Of a stretch of 64,000 nucleotides of DNA, positions 1 through 11,627 are shown piece by piece; the first letter of the stretch is position 1; each line of letters opens with the position of its first letter. Location: positions 124,001-188,000 of the forward strand of contig MU858091.1 of assembly GCA_033297075.1 (NCBI GenBank). The letters are read 5' to 3'. A program made the position numbers and the translations under genes. Below the pieces are notes generated by a model. The model was not told the DNA's origin. It worked only from the letters and a program-made list of their open reading frames with translations, and did not search any database. Source of the DNA: Rhypophila decipiens (lineage: Eukaryota; Ascomycota; Sordariomycetes; Sordariales; Naviculisporaceae).

Positions 1-996
1 TTACAAGCAGGTCACCGCCGAAACCTCCTGTCTCATGGCAAGTCAAACAAAATGCATCGTTACAGCTCTCAATTGCCACAGCCCACCGTTCTCTGTCAAC
101 TGCCACTAGCAGATGATGTCGTGTGTCAAATCAAGCTCGCCAAGCCATATGCTCCAGGCCCATCCCCAGCTCTCAATACTATGTACGTAAACAAGACAAA
201 AGATGACAAAGGAATACGACCTCTGTCGTGGATCAACCTACATAATCGGGTCAGATTGTGCTCAAATTGTTCCTCGATGTGGTGATATTGTGCCGGAACA
301 TGTGCATCATCTACATGATTTTTCCCGTAAAGAGAAGACCATGTTGGTTTGAATGCGCCGTTCTGGTAAGCAGCCTCATCACTCCCTTTTGTAGTTGATA
401 AGGAGAAAAGAAGAAGGGAAAAGGAGCAAAAGATGGGACGGTTGGGGGATTTTATGGCTGGGATAGGACTGTTTGTGGGTGTGGGGCGTCTGTACTTTGT
501 ATTGAGTTTTATTGGTTGATTTGAGCTTGCTACCGACGGGGAGGAACCCCACTTTACGCTAGCCGTAACTGCTGAGGAGCTTTCAGTGCTGGGGAAAATG
601 GATGACGGTATTGCCGAGCACCGCTGCGAGCAGACCAGCCATCCCGCCCGCCTTTTAGCGGCTTCCGATCAACCCCGAGCCAGCCATACCAGCCGACCGA
701 CTGACAGCAAGTGACGCCGTTCTCATCGACATTCGGCGTAGACGACGTGCATACTTTCAGCTCCGGGATACGTTCTAACATCTTGCACTCCGGGACAAGT
801 CAACCCCCGTGCAATTGTCGACTGGGGCATTGAAGTGGTCAGTCATACTGCAGCTGTAAGACCAGGTTCTCCACCTCGATCTTGATCCCGAGTCTTGGTG
901 ATGTTATGACATGTGCAAGGAACGACTGGACTTTACTGACGATATTCATTGGTTCCCACCACAGATTTCGTCGTCTCGTCTATTATCACCGTAATC
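1..996. other. Upstream region of the SHMT gene, no gene seen
   Basis: I find no ORF with family resemblance or credible splice structure. The 3' part must hold the promoter and 5' UTR of the downstream SHMT gene, but no specific site can be named. Confidence 0.5.
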
Positions 997-2947
997 ATGT
1001 CTGCCCTCCAGAGCGCCACCCGGCGTGCGAATTGCACCTTGCGCACCGTTTCTACATCAACGACCGTCTCCGGCAACGCGAGGTTATCGACAGCACAACC
1101 AGCCGTGTGGCGGAAACGACTCTCGGCTCAGACAGCCCCCAGATACATCTCCAGCACCACCAGAAATAGTGTGAGCACGAAACGATCCGTTTCGTCCTTG
1201 GCCAATGAGGGTCAACAAAGGGTATGTACCCGGGCGAAGATGTATACGGCAACCTAGCAAAGCATGGTCAGATGGCTGACGGGAAGTGCTACAGATACTT
1301 GCTGCCCATCTGCAGCAGGCAGACCCGGTCATGTACGATATTATCGAAAAGGTTTGTGCCAGCCAGCCCCTGTTCGAACTGTTGGGACAAGAGCTAACAC
1401 GTCCCCCCTCGACAGGAGAAAACAAGACAAAAACGTTTCATCAACTTGATCCCCTCCGAGAATTTTACCTCCCAGGCTGTCCTCGATGCCCTTGGAAGTC
1501 CCATGCAGAGTATGTTCTCCGACAGCGAACAATCACCATATGGCGATATAATAAGTGGCAATACCCCGGTTAGATGCTAATACAGCGGGCATTTCTAGAT
1601 AAGTACTCGGAAGGTTACCCAGGAGCACGCTACTACGGCGGAAACGAGTTTATTGATGCCTCCGAGAGGTTATGCCAACAAAGGGCTTTGGAGACATTTG
1701 GGGTGGATGCGAAGGAATGGGGCGTGAACGTGCAAGGTGAGTGATAGCGACATGGCTGGACATCGATAAGCAGGCTGGAACGGCTGACGATGATGACAGC
1801 TCTCTCTGGTGCTCCCGCCAACCTCTACGTTTATTCGGCCCTTATGGGTGTACACGACCGTCTGATGGGCCTTGACCTGCCACACGGTGGCCATCTCTCT
1901 CACGGGTACCAGACGCCGACCAAGAAGATTTCGTTCATCTCCAAATACTTCGAGACCCTCCCATATCGCCTTGACGAGTCTACGGGATATATCGATTATG
2001 AGAAGCTTGAGGAGATGGCGCTGGCCTACAGACCGAAAATCATTGTGGCCGGTGCCTCTGCGTATAGCAGACTGATCGATTACGGTCGTATGCGTGAGAT
2101 CTGTGACAAGGTCAACGCTTACCTGATGGCCGATATGGCGCACATTTCCGGGCTGGTCGCGGCTAAGGTTATGCCCAGCCCCTTTAGGTTCGCCGACATC
2201 GTCACGACCACGAGTCACAAGTCGCTGCGTGGCCCCCGTGGTGCTCTCATCTTTTACCGTCGTGGCGTACGAAGAACCAACAAGAAGGGAGAGGAAGAGA
2301 TGTATGACCTCGAGAATCCCATCAATATGTCAGTCTTCCCCGGTCATCAAGGCGGACCCCATAACCACACAATCGCCGCGCTCGCAGTGGCACTCAAGCA
2401 GGCACAGTCCCCCGAATTCCGCGCCTACCAGACACAGGTGCTGGCCAACGCCCAGGCTCTCGCAAATCGTCTCGGCGAGCCCAAAGACAAAGGCGGCCTC
2501 GGCTACAGTATTGTCAGTGGTGGCACCGACAATCACCTCGTGCTGGTTGACCTGAAGCCCCAGGGCGTCGATGGTGCCCGAGTGGAGCGTATTCTGGAGC
2601 TGGTCGGCGTGGCGGCGAACAAGAACACAGTCCCTGGGGACAAGTCGGCCTTGACACCCGGCGGCCTTCGCATTGGTACCCCAGCCATGACCACACGGGG
2701 CTTCAGCGAGGAAGATTTCGCTCGGGTGGCGGATATCATTGACCGTGCTGTGACGATTGCAGTGCGCGTCAACAAGGCGGCTAAGAAGGCCGCAGAGGAT
2801 AAAGGAGAGGGCAAGACAGCTGGCCGGGTGAAGACTTTCATGAACTATCTGGGTAATGGTGATACGGACCCGGAGATCGTTCAGCTCCGGAGTGAGGTTG
2901 AGGACTGGGTTGGGACGTACCCACTGCCGTGGGATGCTAAGCCTTAG
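997..2947 (+). CDS. Serine hydroxymethyltransferase, mitochondrial form
   Basis: This PLP enzyme interconverts serine plus tetrahydrofolate with glycine plus 5,10-methylene-THF and supplies one-carbon units. Five exons join in frame: 997-1221, 1295-1351, 1416-1509, 1599-1736 and 1800-2947, giving 553 aa. The family signature runs across the splices: [20 protein letters not shown], then [19 protein letters not shown], then [16 protein letters not shown]. The PLP-lysine motif [14 protein letters not shown] and the C-terminal [12 protein letters not shown] are also present. The first ~75 residues are rich in Arg, Ser and Thr and almost free of acidic residues. This is a mitochondrial presequence, so the gene probably matches yeast SHM1 rather than cytosolic SHM2. 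The ATG at 997 is the first in-frame ATG; the frame is open further upstream but only from a TTG codon. Intron 3 has a clear TGCTAAT branch site. Confidence 0.95.
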
Positions 2948-4196
2948 GAGGAAGTATATCTCGGAGGTGAGGGTCTGGCACAGGCTGGGAAGAAGGCGGG
3001 AGTGTTGATCGGGTAGCTTTGCCGTCTTGACTTGGTGGAGGTGGTTTAGTATAATCCCCCAGCATGATGGTGGGCACAGATTAGATATGGCTCGGGGTGC
3101 TACAGCCGGGTTATTGGACTATTGCATGGGTATCACAGGACCCTCAACAACGAAAAGGGGAAATAGCTCGAATCCACAAGGCTCTTTTAGAGATAGCGTG
3201 GATGAGTCGAAGTTGATGAGAATATGAGGTCTGTCTTTTTGGAAGGCAATGGGGGTACGTACGTCGTCATATGTAAGATACTGTCTGTACGCACGATGAG
3301 TCGAGTTTAACAGTCACTCAGCCGCTTCTCCGAGGGTCTTGAAGACTTGGACTACTGTACCTCTTGTTTTAAAGGGAAGATTATGGGCGGGACACAGACT
3401 ATTTTAACATGTCTTATTTTTTCGTTGGGTTTTCTTGGTATCGGGATTCAACACATTCGCAGGCAGTAATACAGATAACGTATATATGCAAATTTCTGGG
3501 TCATGCATTCCACGTTATATAGTGAAAAAAGTTGTACTGGTCTCTTGGCCTACTGTCAAATGTCCAAGTGGCAACGCGGATCGAAAGCCAAACACTCGTC
3601 ACGAACACACGTCGACTCGCATCATTAGCTCAGATTCTTCATTCAACAGACAACTGTGATATATAAAGACAAATTTTATTTTTTGGAATTGAGGAGAAGT
3701 ATCTCTACAAAGGAAATAATTGAAAAGTTTCATTCTGTCAATCGCTGAAATGCTATGGGTATATCTGGGTATCTTGGTATCTCGGTCTGGTACATGATAA
3801 AGAAGAGGGAAACTCCCTTCCATGAACGCCAATGATTTCTCCAGTTACGCAGCCCTGTTACCCTATCCTTCTTACACCAGCATGGATCGGCCATCATCAT
3901 GATCTACAGCTTTATGACCATGTATGTGTGAGTACCTGGGACTTCCTCAACCCAAGTGACCAAGTCTCGCCGTTACGCCAAGAAAAGTGCAACCATAATT
4001 ACGCCCGGCACCAGACCATCAAAGAACGGAGAAAGGAAAAGAGAAAGGGGGGGGGGGGGAGAGAGGAAAGGGAAAAGGGAAAACAATAAGGAAAAAGGAA
4101 AAAGGAAAAAGAAAAAAAGCAGAATGAGAAAAAAGAAAACAAAGCCAGACAGAAGAATGAACCACCTAGGCTGGATCCCATACATGTATTGTATCT
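2948..4196. other. Convergent 3' intergenic region with a purine-rich tract
   Basis: This lies between two convergent genes and holds their 3' UTRs. Positions 4018-4150 are almost pure purine on the plus strand, including a run of 13 G at 4047-4059. On the minus strand this is a polypyrimidine tract just after the stop of the 768-aa gene. The ORFs crossing it are composition artefacts. No gene is seen. Confidence 0.6.
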
Positions 4197-6503
4197 TCAA
4201 GAGTAGTTCGTGATACGCAACCACTCCATCGTGCCACCAGCCAAAAAGGCAATCGCATCCCGCATCTCTGTCGCCGGAGCCAGGAGATATTCTTGCCCCT
4301 GACCCTCCCAACTTGATCTTGAAGGCCACTCCCAAGGCTGGTTCGTCAGAATAGACCTTGTGAATATCTTTCCCTTGCGTCGTCTGTCCCGCCTTTCCTT
4401 TTTCTGTTCACGACGAAGCTGCTCTAATGCTTGGTCATGACCTGGCTCAGGGCTTGTTGATGTACCCGTCTCCGTCCCTAGATTTATCCCCAAGCCTAAG
4501 CCTACTCCTGCGCCGGGTCCCAGGTCCAGGGTTGTGAAGACAGACTCTGTTGTAGATTGGGCAGTGTCGGTAGGGGACAATGTTAACGACGAGGGAGAAG
4601 TAAACGTAGGTGGATCCAGATCCATAGGCAAAAGTCCCCACGGAGACAACGGAATTGATGGAGACAGAAGCATCATGTCTGCGCGATCACGCCATGAATC
4701 GACGCTCATTTGCAGTCCAACGTACATTCTGCATGCCTCAAAGGTATGCTCCGTGGGTTTTACACCGCTCCTGGAATAAGGTCGATTGAGGGGGTCCCAG
4801 TCTGGGTAGTCCTCGAGAGACTTGGACGCTGGATACGGATTCTCGACAGGCCCGTCACTGATAGGCGGTAGTGGCTCGGCAGTTTGGTATGCGCCGGCGA
4901 GCTCTTGATAGAGTTCTCGGAGGGTGTGGTGCAGGATTTGATGACCCGTTCGGGAGAGATGTGCGAAGGTCTGTTTCAGGATTGGGTCCGAAAAGGCGAT
5001 ACTCATCCAATCTACATCAGAGAGCTCAAGGAGGGTACGCCCTGACATGCTACATTCCAAGATGGAGATTATTTCGGGGGCCAGATATGCTGTCTTGGGT
5101 GGGCTGGAAAGCTTTTCAGGTACAGAGAGGAGTTCAGACTGTGATCTGCCCGTGACAAAGCAGTTCAGTTGCCGGTTGAGAACTACCTCTGCTGAGGGGT
5201 CTTGATCTCCGGCCGGAGGAGCACTACCATCTTTTTCAGCAAGAACGGCAGCTGTAGAGACAATCTTAGCCTCTTCGGACCATCCCTTTCCGGGACAAGA
5301 GCACCTCTCTGCCTCAGCATGTTGTGCCTGATGGAAACCAACTCCACCAACAGCCACAAAGAGAAGATAGCGTCGCATCATGGTCATGTACGCCATTCGA
5401 TCGCCAATGTTGTCCGTATCTGTCCAAGAGGATGTAGCAGGCTCACTGAATGGCCTCCCGGATGCCAGGTCCATCAGGGTATATCGTCCCTGGCAAGCGA
5501 ACCACAACTTGAGCTTCAACTCCTCGGGAAGCGCCAACATCCATCGGCCATGGAGTGTTGCGCGGAAGTCTCCTGGCCGAGTAGTGATCCAAATTTTGCC
5601 TTGAGCTTCGATTACGCTGATGATGGAGCGGAAATAGGGAAAGTGAAGGAACATTCGTGTAGATGTGATGATTCTGCACGTGTCGCTAGCACTGGTAGGA
5701 TCGGGATCTGTGTCGGTACGAGAAGGACCAGCTGGTGACTGAGTCTGTGTCTCTGACTGCGGAGAAAGCTGACGGAGGCGAAGACTGGAGGGGCCTTCCA
5801 AGGTGAGCTCCGCCACATCGGGCAATTGAGAAGCGGATGTTGGTGGTTGAGGGGGCGTCGTATCCAACGCTGGCGGTATCTCGGGAGTTCCACTTGACGA
5901 GGACGCCTGATCAGGGACCGGGTCGATCAAAAAGTCGAGGTAATGTCTGTTAAACGCCGGGGGGAGAGAGTTTCCGAGCTGACCGAGTGAGTGGACGGAC
6001 GAGCCACGAATGTCGTGGGAGATCAGGTCGAGGATGGTATTCTGGCACGACAGGCAGAGCTCCGAGCCCCTCAGGAGGCGGTAGAGAACAACGAACTCCC
6101 ATACTGCGCGGTACTGATCTGTCTCTTGACAATCAACAAAGGTTGGAAGGAGAAGTGGTGAGAATGTTGGAGTTTCCGATGGTTCGGCTCCCCAATTGGG
6201 AAGAACTGCTGGTTCTGGCAGCAGGATTGGACTGAAGGCCGAGCTGGTTTCTTCCTGGGCGACACTTTCGGCGGACTGGATCTGCACGTGGGTTGGCTGA
6301 CTTGGACCACTTGGCTGGATGACGGGCTGCAGGACCTGTTGAGGAAGTTGCGCCTGGGCTTCGGGTTGTCTGAGCAGTTGAGGCTGCGGCTGTTGTGCCA
6401 ATCCACCGGCATCAGAACTCTGGTGTCTCTTGAGCGGGGGAGCTTCCGTTGACTGAGCTAAGGATCTTTTGGTAGCCCGTTGGTCACGGGTTTTGTCGGT
6501 CAT
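4197..6503 (-). CDS. Unrecognised 768-aa fungal protein
   Basis: Single-exon ORF. The first ATG (reading MTDKTRDQ) sits in a strong ACCACCATG context; the frame extends 11 codons upstream but only from a TTG. The N-terminal ~130 residues are rich in Gln, Pro and Ser, with a basic KRSLAQ/LKRHQ stretch resembling a nuclear signal. An ordered segment follows (WEFVVLYRLLRGSELCL), then a Pro/Ser/Thr-rich linker and a second, larger ordered region with Trp- and Leu-rich helices. Near the C-terminus is a strongly basic stretch (QLRREQKKERRDRRRKGK). No signal peptide or TM segment is visible. I recognise no domain and assign no function; a nuclear location is only an inference from the basic clusters. 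The length and regular codon use make it very likely to be a real gene. Confidence 0.75.
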   Translation of the reverse strand: MTDKTRDQRATKRSLAQSTEAPPLKRHQSSDAGGLAQQPQPQLLRQPEAQAQLPQQVLQPVIQPSGPSQPTHVQIQSAESVAQEETSSAFSPILLPEPAVLPNWGAEPSETPTFSPLLLPTFVDCQETDQYRAVWEFVVLYRLLRGSELCLSCQNTILDLISHDIRGSSVHSLGQLGNSLPPAFNRHYLDFLIDPVPDQASSSSGTPEIPPALDTTPPQPPTSASQLPDVAELTLEGPSSLRLRQLSPQSETQTQSPAGPSRTDTDPDPTSASDTCRIITSTRMFLHFPYFRSIISVIEAQGKIWITTRPGDFRATLHGRWMLALPEELKLKLWFACQGRYTLMDLASGRPFSEPATSSWTDTDNIGDRMAYMTMMRRYLLFVAVGGVGFHQAQHAEAERCSCPGKGWSEEAKIVSTAAVLAEKDGSAPPAGDQDPSAEVVLNRQLNCFVTGRSQSELLSVPEKLSSPPKTAYLAPEIISILECSMSGRTLLELSDVDWMSIAFSDPILKQTFAHLSRTGHQILHHTLRELYQELAGAYQTAEPLPPISDGPVENPYPASKSLEDYPDWDPLNRPYSRSGVKPTEHTFEACRMYVGLQMSVDSWRDRADMMLLSPSIPLSPWGLLPMDLDPPTFTSPSSLTLSPTDTAQSTTESVFTTLDLGPGAGVGLGLGINLGTETGTSTSPEPGHDQALEQLRREQKKERRDRRRKGKIFTRSILTNQPWEWPSRSSWEGQGQEYLLAPATEMRDAIAFLAGGTMEWLRITNYS

Positions 6504-7437
6504 GGTGGTAATGTATGTGTATGTCGATGTCTGCAATAATCATCTTGTTTCCCCGGGGTAGGATAGCAACCATAGACGGTAATTCTAGAGCATGTTGAAT
6601 GGAATCTAGATGGAGGCGATGTTGAATCCAGGAGACAGAGCGAGGGACCATATTGGTCGAGACAAGAGGGAAGGTAGGGACGGCAGAGGCTAGAAGGTTT
6701 GAAAATTTTACTTTTGCTTTCATCTCCTCTTTGCGGAAGTGGCAAAGACAGAATCCAAGTACCGCTCGGTCTGTAAACTCAATACCGAAGGTCCTCGTGG
6801 CATCTAAGTCCACTTTCATCTGTGTCTCGTACCGAGACTTGGGATGACGGGCTCGTTTTGCGAAGGAACTCGGCGGTTTTTCCACCTTGGTCTGAAACTG
6901 CTGGGAATGGATTAGAAGAGAAATGACATTAGCTTGCATGACCTAATGGTCCCGGAACTGAGTGACAGTGACGAAGTTTGGCTTTAGTCCCAGTGGAAAG
7001 CAGCATTACATGTAAACGAATTTAATACATACCTATGGATGGGTAGCGCGACTTCAATCCGTCGTTACGGCTCCCGAAAGGCAGCTAAACTCTATGACGG
7101 CGGCGGCCCCGGTGGGCGTTTCTTCTCCAGGCTTTAACGGGCGCCCGTGTCTGGGTCTTGTAAAAAGGAAGTATATATTTGACTTTCAGCTCATGCTGCG
7201 GGAGTCGAAGTTTGGTAAATGCAAGATGATCAGAACGGTGTGTGGTATCTAACAAAATAATGCTCGAGTACAGGAAGAGAACAAGAAGAAGCGAATGGGT
7301 ATTATGACAGGTATGAGTAAAGAAAACATGGAAACTGAAAAGTCAAGAGAGGAGTACGTAGTAAAACAAGGGTAAATACCGCCAGCCCGCTCGCTCAAAA
7401 ATGGCGAAATGAAACGAGCAACCAAGACTCCGACACC
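6504..7437. other. Intergenic, no gene seen
   Basis: Holds the 5' region of the 768-aa gene and the 3' region of the seven-TM gene, both on the minus strand. The small ORFs here lack homology signals and a plausible splice context. Confidence 0.5.
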
Positions 7438-8607
7438 TTATACAACTTCGGGACCCGGCGCCGGTTTCTGCACAGAGGACCGGGATTCCGCACGGTGGCC
7501 GTCTTCGGTCCCAGCAGGATTTCCCGCCTCAACATCACCATCACCATGCTCATCACCGCGGCCATTATCAACCCCTTCACCAAGGTCATGACTATCTCCT
7601 CCCGTCTCCGTATACACCGCCTCCCCAGGCCCCGTGATCGGCCTCTTCTCCTTCTCATCTTCTTCTCCCCTGCCAAAGACCTCACTCTCGGTATTCAGTC
7701 CTCGGTAATGTCCAGGCCCTTTGCTCCCATTCGGAATATGAAACCTCTTATCGAACCTCGCAATGGCATACACATAGACAACGATCAACTCGATGACAAA
7801 GTTGAAACAATAAAACGCCGCCTTGGAATGGTACCACGCCGGGTTCGTGATGGGCCTCGGCGAGAAATTGACCCCGATCCTGAACCCAGCCCCCAACGAC
7901 AACAAGGTACTCGTAAACAACAACAGCCTGACCTTGGTCCTCAATCTCCCCTGCCCAAACTTGTCAATCTTCAGCTCCTTGTCCCGTGGCCACACCACGG
8001 CAGTAATGACAATCGGGATAGGCAAGAATGCCAAAACAGCCAAATACGTGCCCGCAAACAAGGCTACTTCTCTCTCTTTCTGTCTGACGGCCATGTCCAA
8101 TGTAAAAAACGAGTGCACAGTCGTCGTTATGACCATGATCAACAGCGCAATCACACTGAACAACAAAAAGCGAAAAGCCACAGTGACGCCCCTATTCCAC
8201 CCAAAGGAGGGATGGTACGCTCTCACAATCCGCTGGGAAAACAGCAGATTCACAATGAAGAGAAGCAACACACCGGCTGCGACAAAAATATTCGCTGCGA
8301 TGCCTATGCTGACGTTGGTAGGGCGACTGGCTAGGACAATTCGCATTACTAGCGCTGCTATGCGGGCCATGCAGAAGCCGAATAGGAGGACCGAAAAGAT
8401 GAATTTGTGTTCGCGCCTTCGGTTGATTTGGAAGATTGTCATGTGCGTTGCTGCACCGGCCACGAAGAAGGCTAGGAGGACTCCCGAAATGATGTCGTCT
8501 GGGTTCGGGGTCGGGAGTCCACCGAGTTGGGCGACTTGTGGGAGGTAGGGCGGTCCAGGGGGAGGCTGGCTGCCAGGACCCAGCTGGCCTGGTTGTTGAG
8601 TTGACAT
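7438..8607 (-). CDS. Fungal seven-transmembrane integral membrane protein
   Basis: 389 aa, single exon, ATG start. After a Pro/Gln/Gly-rich cytosol-like or extracellular tail there are seven hydrophobic segments at roughly residues 37-57, 69-91, 102-125, 140-165, 182-207, 228-250 and 265-285. The acidic, Glu/Asp/Gly-rich hydrophilic C-terminal tail is about 100 aa. It resembles the conserved ascomycete family often labelled 'family C-like GPCR', with characteristic strings such as GFCMARIAALVMRIV and FVAAGVLLLFIVNLLFSQR. The ligand and signalling role are unknown; receptor function is inferred from topology only. Confidence 0.8.
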   Translation of the reverse strand: MSTQQPGQLGPGSQPPPGPPYLPQVAQLGGLPTPNPDDIISGVLLAFFVAGAATHMTIFQINRRREHKFIFSVLLFGFCMARIAALVMRIVLASRPTNVSIGIAANIFVAAGVLLLFIVNLLFSQRIVRAYHPSFGWNRGVTVAFRFLLFSVIALLIMVITTTVHSFFTLDMAVRQKEREVALFAGTYLAVLAFLPIPIVITAVVWPRDKELKIDKFGQGRLRTKVRLLLFTSTLLSLGAGFRIGVNFSPRPITNPAWYHSKAAFYCFNFVIELIVVYVYAIARFDKRFHIPNGSKGPGHYRGLNTESEVFGRGEEDEKEKRPITGPGEAVYTETGGDSHDLGEGVDNGRGDEHGDGDVEAGNPAGTEDGHRAESRSSVQKPAPGPEVV

Positions 8608-10435
8608 GTTTTTTGTGTATCCAATATCGAGCAGTTATCGTCGGGTTTGTAAGGAAGTTTGTGGTTTAAGGCAAGGAGAATATCGTGGTGCAAGCCAAGT
8701 AGAGAGGGTGCCAATTTAGAATCAACGTAAAATTTGTTGCAGAGTTTCGATGGTTTGCGACGAGTTGGCGGAGCGCAACTATCAACTATCCAGACTATGA
8801 CACTGTTGATGATGGCTCTTAACCAATCAGAGTCGAAGATTCCCGTATTTACAAGATGGCATGAATTGGGAAAGTAGTGTACAAAGTGAGTGCCGGCTTG
8901 GCAAAAGGGAAATTGGTAGTGGATGAATACAAGATGATGCAGGACATCTCAAAAATGAACAGACACCTCAGAGGGACATGAAAGAATTTATGGTGGTGCA
9001 AACGGTGGTAACCCGTACGACGGCCACTCATCGTCACTTAGCGCCGAACCAACAGAGCTCAAATTTCCTCATTCTGACTTGATTAGTCAAAGCGGCCGTG
9101 GAGAATAACGCGGTCCCGTTCGAGTCTGGACAGCTCACGGATTTTCTTATTCTGGGCCCTGGCAGCCGGTGACTGATGATGGCATTGAATGTAAGTCGGG
9201 GGCGGGCACACCGGCTGGAAGGTTCGTGGTTGGTCGAGGCCCAACGTCGGGGTGGGTGGCGGCCGGTGATTAGAAGGCGCGAACCTCCGACCTCCCGACG
9301 CCGGTCCCCACACCGGCCGCTTCTTTGTCAACCTCTCTTGCTGACAAGCTGACATATCACTCACCCTTGCACGCTGCGGACGCATACAGCTTGCCAGAAA
9401 CCGTAAGCTGTTCGAAGAGATATTCTGATGGGTGCATAATAAAACAGGCACCAGCCATCGATGCAGGCCGTGTTGGTGAGATCTTGCAGCCACAGTTACT
9501 CTCAATTTGCGGTGGTGGCATCGCACCCGTAACGATAACGAAACCGAGGGATGGTACGGAGTATAATTGGAGCATGCCCCTGAGTTTTGGACATCATGGG
9601 GACCTTTTCCCACCATAGAATCTCTTTGCTCACGGCGGTTGGTTGACCTTGTGCCCTGAAATGTAGTGATGCAAAGCCTTCAACAAAGAAAGGAACGACG
9701 GCGAGAAGTCCCGGGTTGTTCAGATGGGGTGCAAGAACGGGATGACTGTTGGATCGGGCAACGATATCACAACAGCTCGCACTCAACGCCTGTCGGGGAA
9801 CCTCGGAGATATCCTTTGTGTGAGCCGACTGGCTGGGCCGTTCTGGCGCTGTCTGCCTGTATCGAGACGTGTCACAACGAGTTAGCAAGCACCCATCAGT
9901 AATGAATGAATCGGCCGTATTGTGTAGAGGGTGGTACGGTGATAGATGGATTATAAGTCAAGTTTCCGACTTTCCCTTCACAGCGGGAGGAACAACAGAA
10001 ATTAAACGGCCCAGTGGCCGAGTGGTTGATTCCGGGCTTCCAGTCAGAGACCGAGTCAAGCCCGGACAGAGGATGCTCAGGTCAGACTTGTTGTTGCTGA
10101 AATAAGGTTGTTGATATGTAATTCAACATCCCATTTTCAGTAGAGTAGCATTTTAACAAACACGAGAAAGCCAACCCACATGCTTCATCTTCAATGAATG
10201 TTGTCAAGCCCCTGACCCGAGACATTCTGAGGCGGGGCTCAGATTGGCTTAGCGCAGTCCGGGACGAACCCGCCAAGCCTCGACCCAAGCTCTGGACGCA
10301 GCGGAACTTGCCGTCCCAGATTTTTGAGCTTCACGTCGCCAGAGCAATCGACCCATCTCACGATTCCGACCGTTCAAGTTAATCACCATCCCCAGACCAG
10401 TGCGTGGTGCCAATGCAATCGGCATCGGTGCTGCC
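8608..10435. other. Divergent promoter region with a tRNA-like relic
   Basis: Lies between divergent genes (the seven-TM protein and uL22m). No convincing coding sequence. The only structured item is the tRNA-like segment at 10011-10066, listed separately. Confidence 0.5.
10011..10066 (+). repeat. tRNA-like relic with Pol III A box and 9-bp stem
   Basis: TGGCCGAGTGG at 10015-10025 fits the Pol III A-box consensus exactly. It is followed by a perfect inverted repeat (TCCGGGCTT at 10031-10039, AAGCCCGGA at 10058-10066) enclosing 18 nt. A poor B-box-like string, GAGTCAAGCC, overlaps the second arm. No acceptor stem or standard anticodon arm can be folded, so this is at most a decayed tRNA or tRNA-derived element; chance is possible. 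Confidence 0.25.
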
Positions 10436-11627
10436 ATGAGTCTCAACGTGCCGTCAAGGCGGCTTGTCAAGAGTGGTATGTTAAATCCTTGACTGATTGA
10501 ATTAATTGCCTCCTAACCTCAGCTGGTTTACCAAACAGCCTCGACACTCTCGCCGTCGTCTTCGGCCCATAACACCGCCCTCATTGCCGCCTTCCGGTCC
10601 CTTTATGTCGCGCCGAATTCCCGGAGCTTTCACTCAACTCCCCAAGCACAATGGTTCTGGGGGCGCAAGAAGAAGGACGACAAGGGCATTGAGGCCGAGA
10701 TGATGGGCACCAAAGATGCGCGCAAGAAGCTGATGGGGCACCTCGGTACCAAAGTCGAAGGCCAGTCCATCTTCGAGGATGAGATCTCCAAGATTGAACC
10801 CCAGGACCCCGACGCCGCCGCTGCCGCTGAAAGGGACGTCAGGAAAGTTCGACGACCGGGTAGCATGACTGCCCCCGGCGCCTCTCTGGCCAAAGACCAT
10901 CTCGCCCGTGCCATCGACCCGGACCCGCGCAGTCGCGAGCGCTGGGAGCGCAAGATGATTATCCACCAGATAAAGAACGGCACAAACCCCTTCAGTCGCG
11001 AGAAGCGCGAGGACCGCATCGCCCGCACTGAGCGCCAGTTGAGGAGCAAATCTCCCTGGTTCGCCACGAGCACCAAGAAGCTGGTGAAGCTGGCTCACCA
11101 GATCCAGGGCAAGACGGTCGAGGACGCCATCGTGCAGATGCGCTACAGCAAGAAGAAGATGGCAAGAGAGGTCAAGATCCAGCTCGAACAGGCGCGGGAC
11201 CAGGCCGTCGTTGAGCGTGGCATGGGCCTGGGCGGCCAGCAGGAGCCTGGCTCCAAGAAGCCCCAAATCAAGATCCAGACCAAGGAGGGCAAACATCTTA
11301 CCATTACCGACCCGTCCAAGATGTACGTCGCCGAGGCGTGGGTCAATCGGGGACCTTTCAGGAATCCCAAGCTGGATTACAGGGCGAGAGGAAAGCTGAA
11401 TTTCATGTGGAGGCCGACGACAAGTATGTGATGTCTCTTGCCCGTATCACCTACAACCCAATTACTAACGAAGGCACTGTCAAACAGGTATCTCGGTCGT
11501 CCTCAAGGAGGAAAAGACCAGAATCCGCGAGCACGAAGAGCGTGTGGCCAAGAAGCTCCGACGAAAGCCCTGGGTCCATCTCCCCGACCGTCCCATTTAC
11601 GGCCAGAGACAGCACTACTCGTGGTAA
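10436..11627 (+). CDS. MRPL22: Mitochondrial large-subunit ribosomal protein uL22m
   Basis: Structural protein of the mitochondrial 54S subunit lining the exit tunnel. Exons 10436-10475, 10539-11423 and 11488-11627 give 354 aa. Translation begins MSLNVPSRRLVKSAS and continues through a Ser/Arg-rich targeting sequence to RSFHSTPQAQWFWG, a typical fungal mitochondrial presequence. The uL22 core follows, with STKKLVKLAHQIQGKTVEDA and QMRYSKKKMAREVK, and the conserved fungal C-terminus ends in RPIYGQRQHYSW. For intron 1, the AG at 10522 breaks the frame, so the AG at 10538 is used. The last exon, invisible in the main ORF, supplies 46 codons and the stop. Confidence 0.92.
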
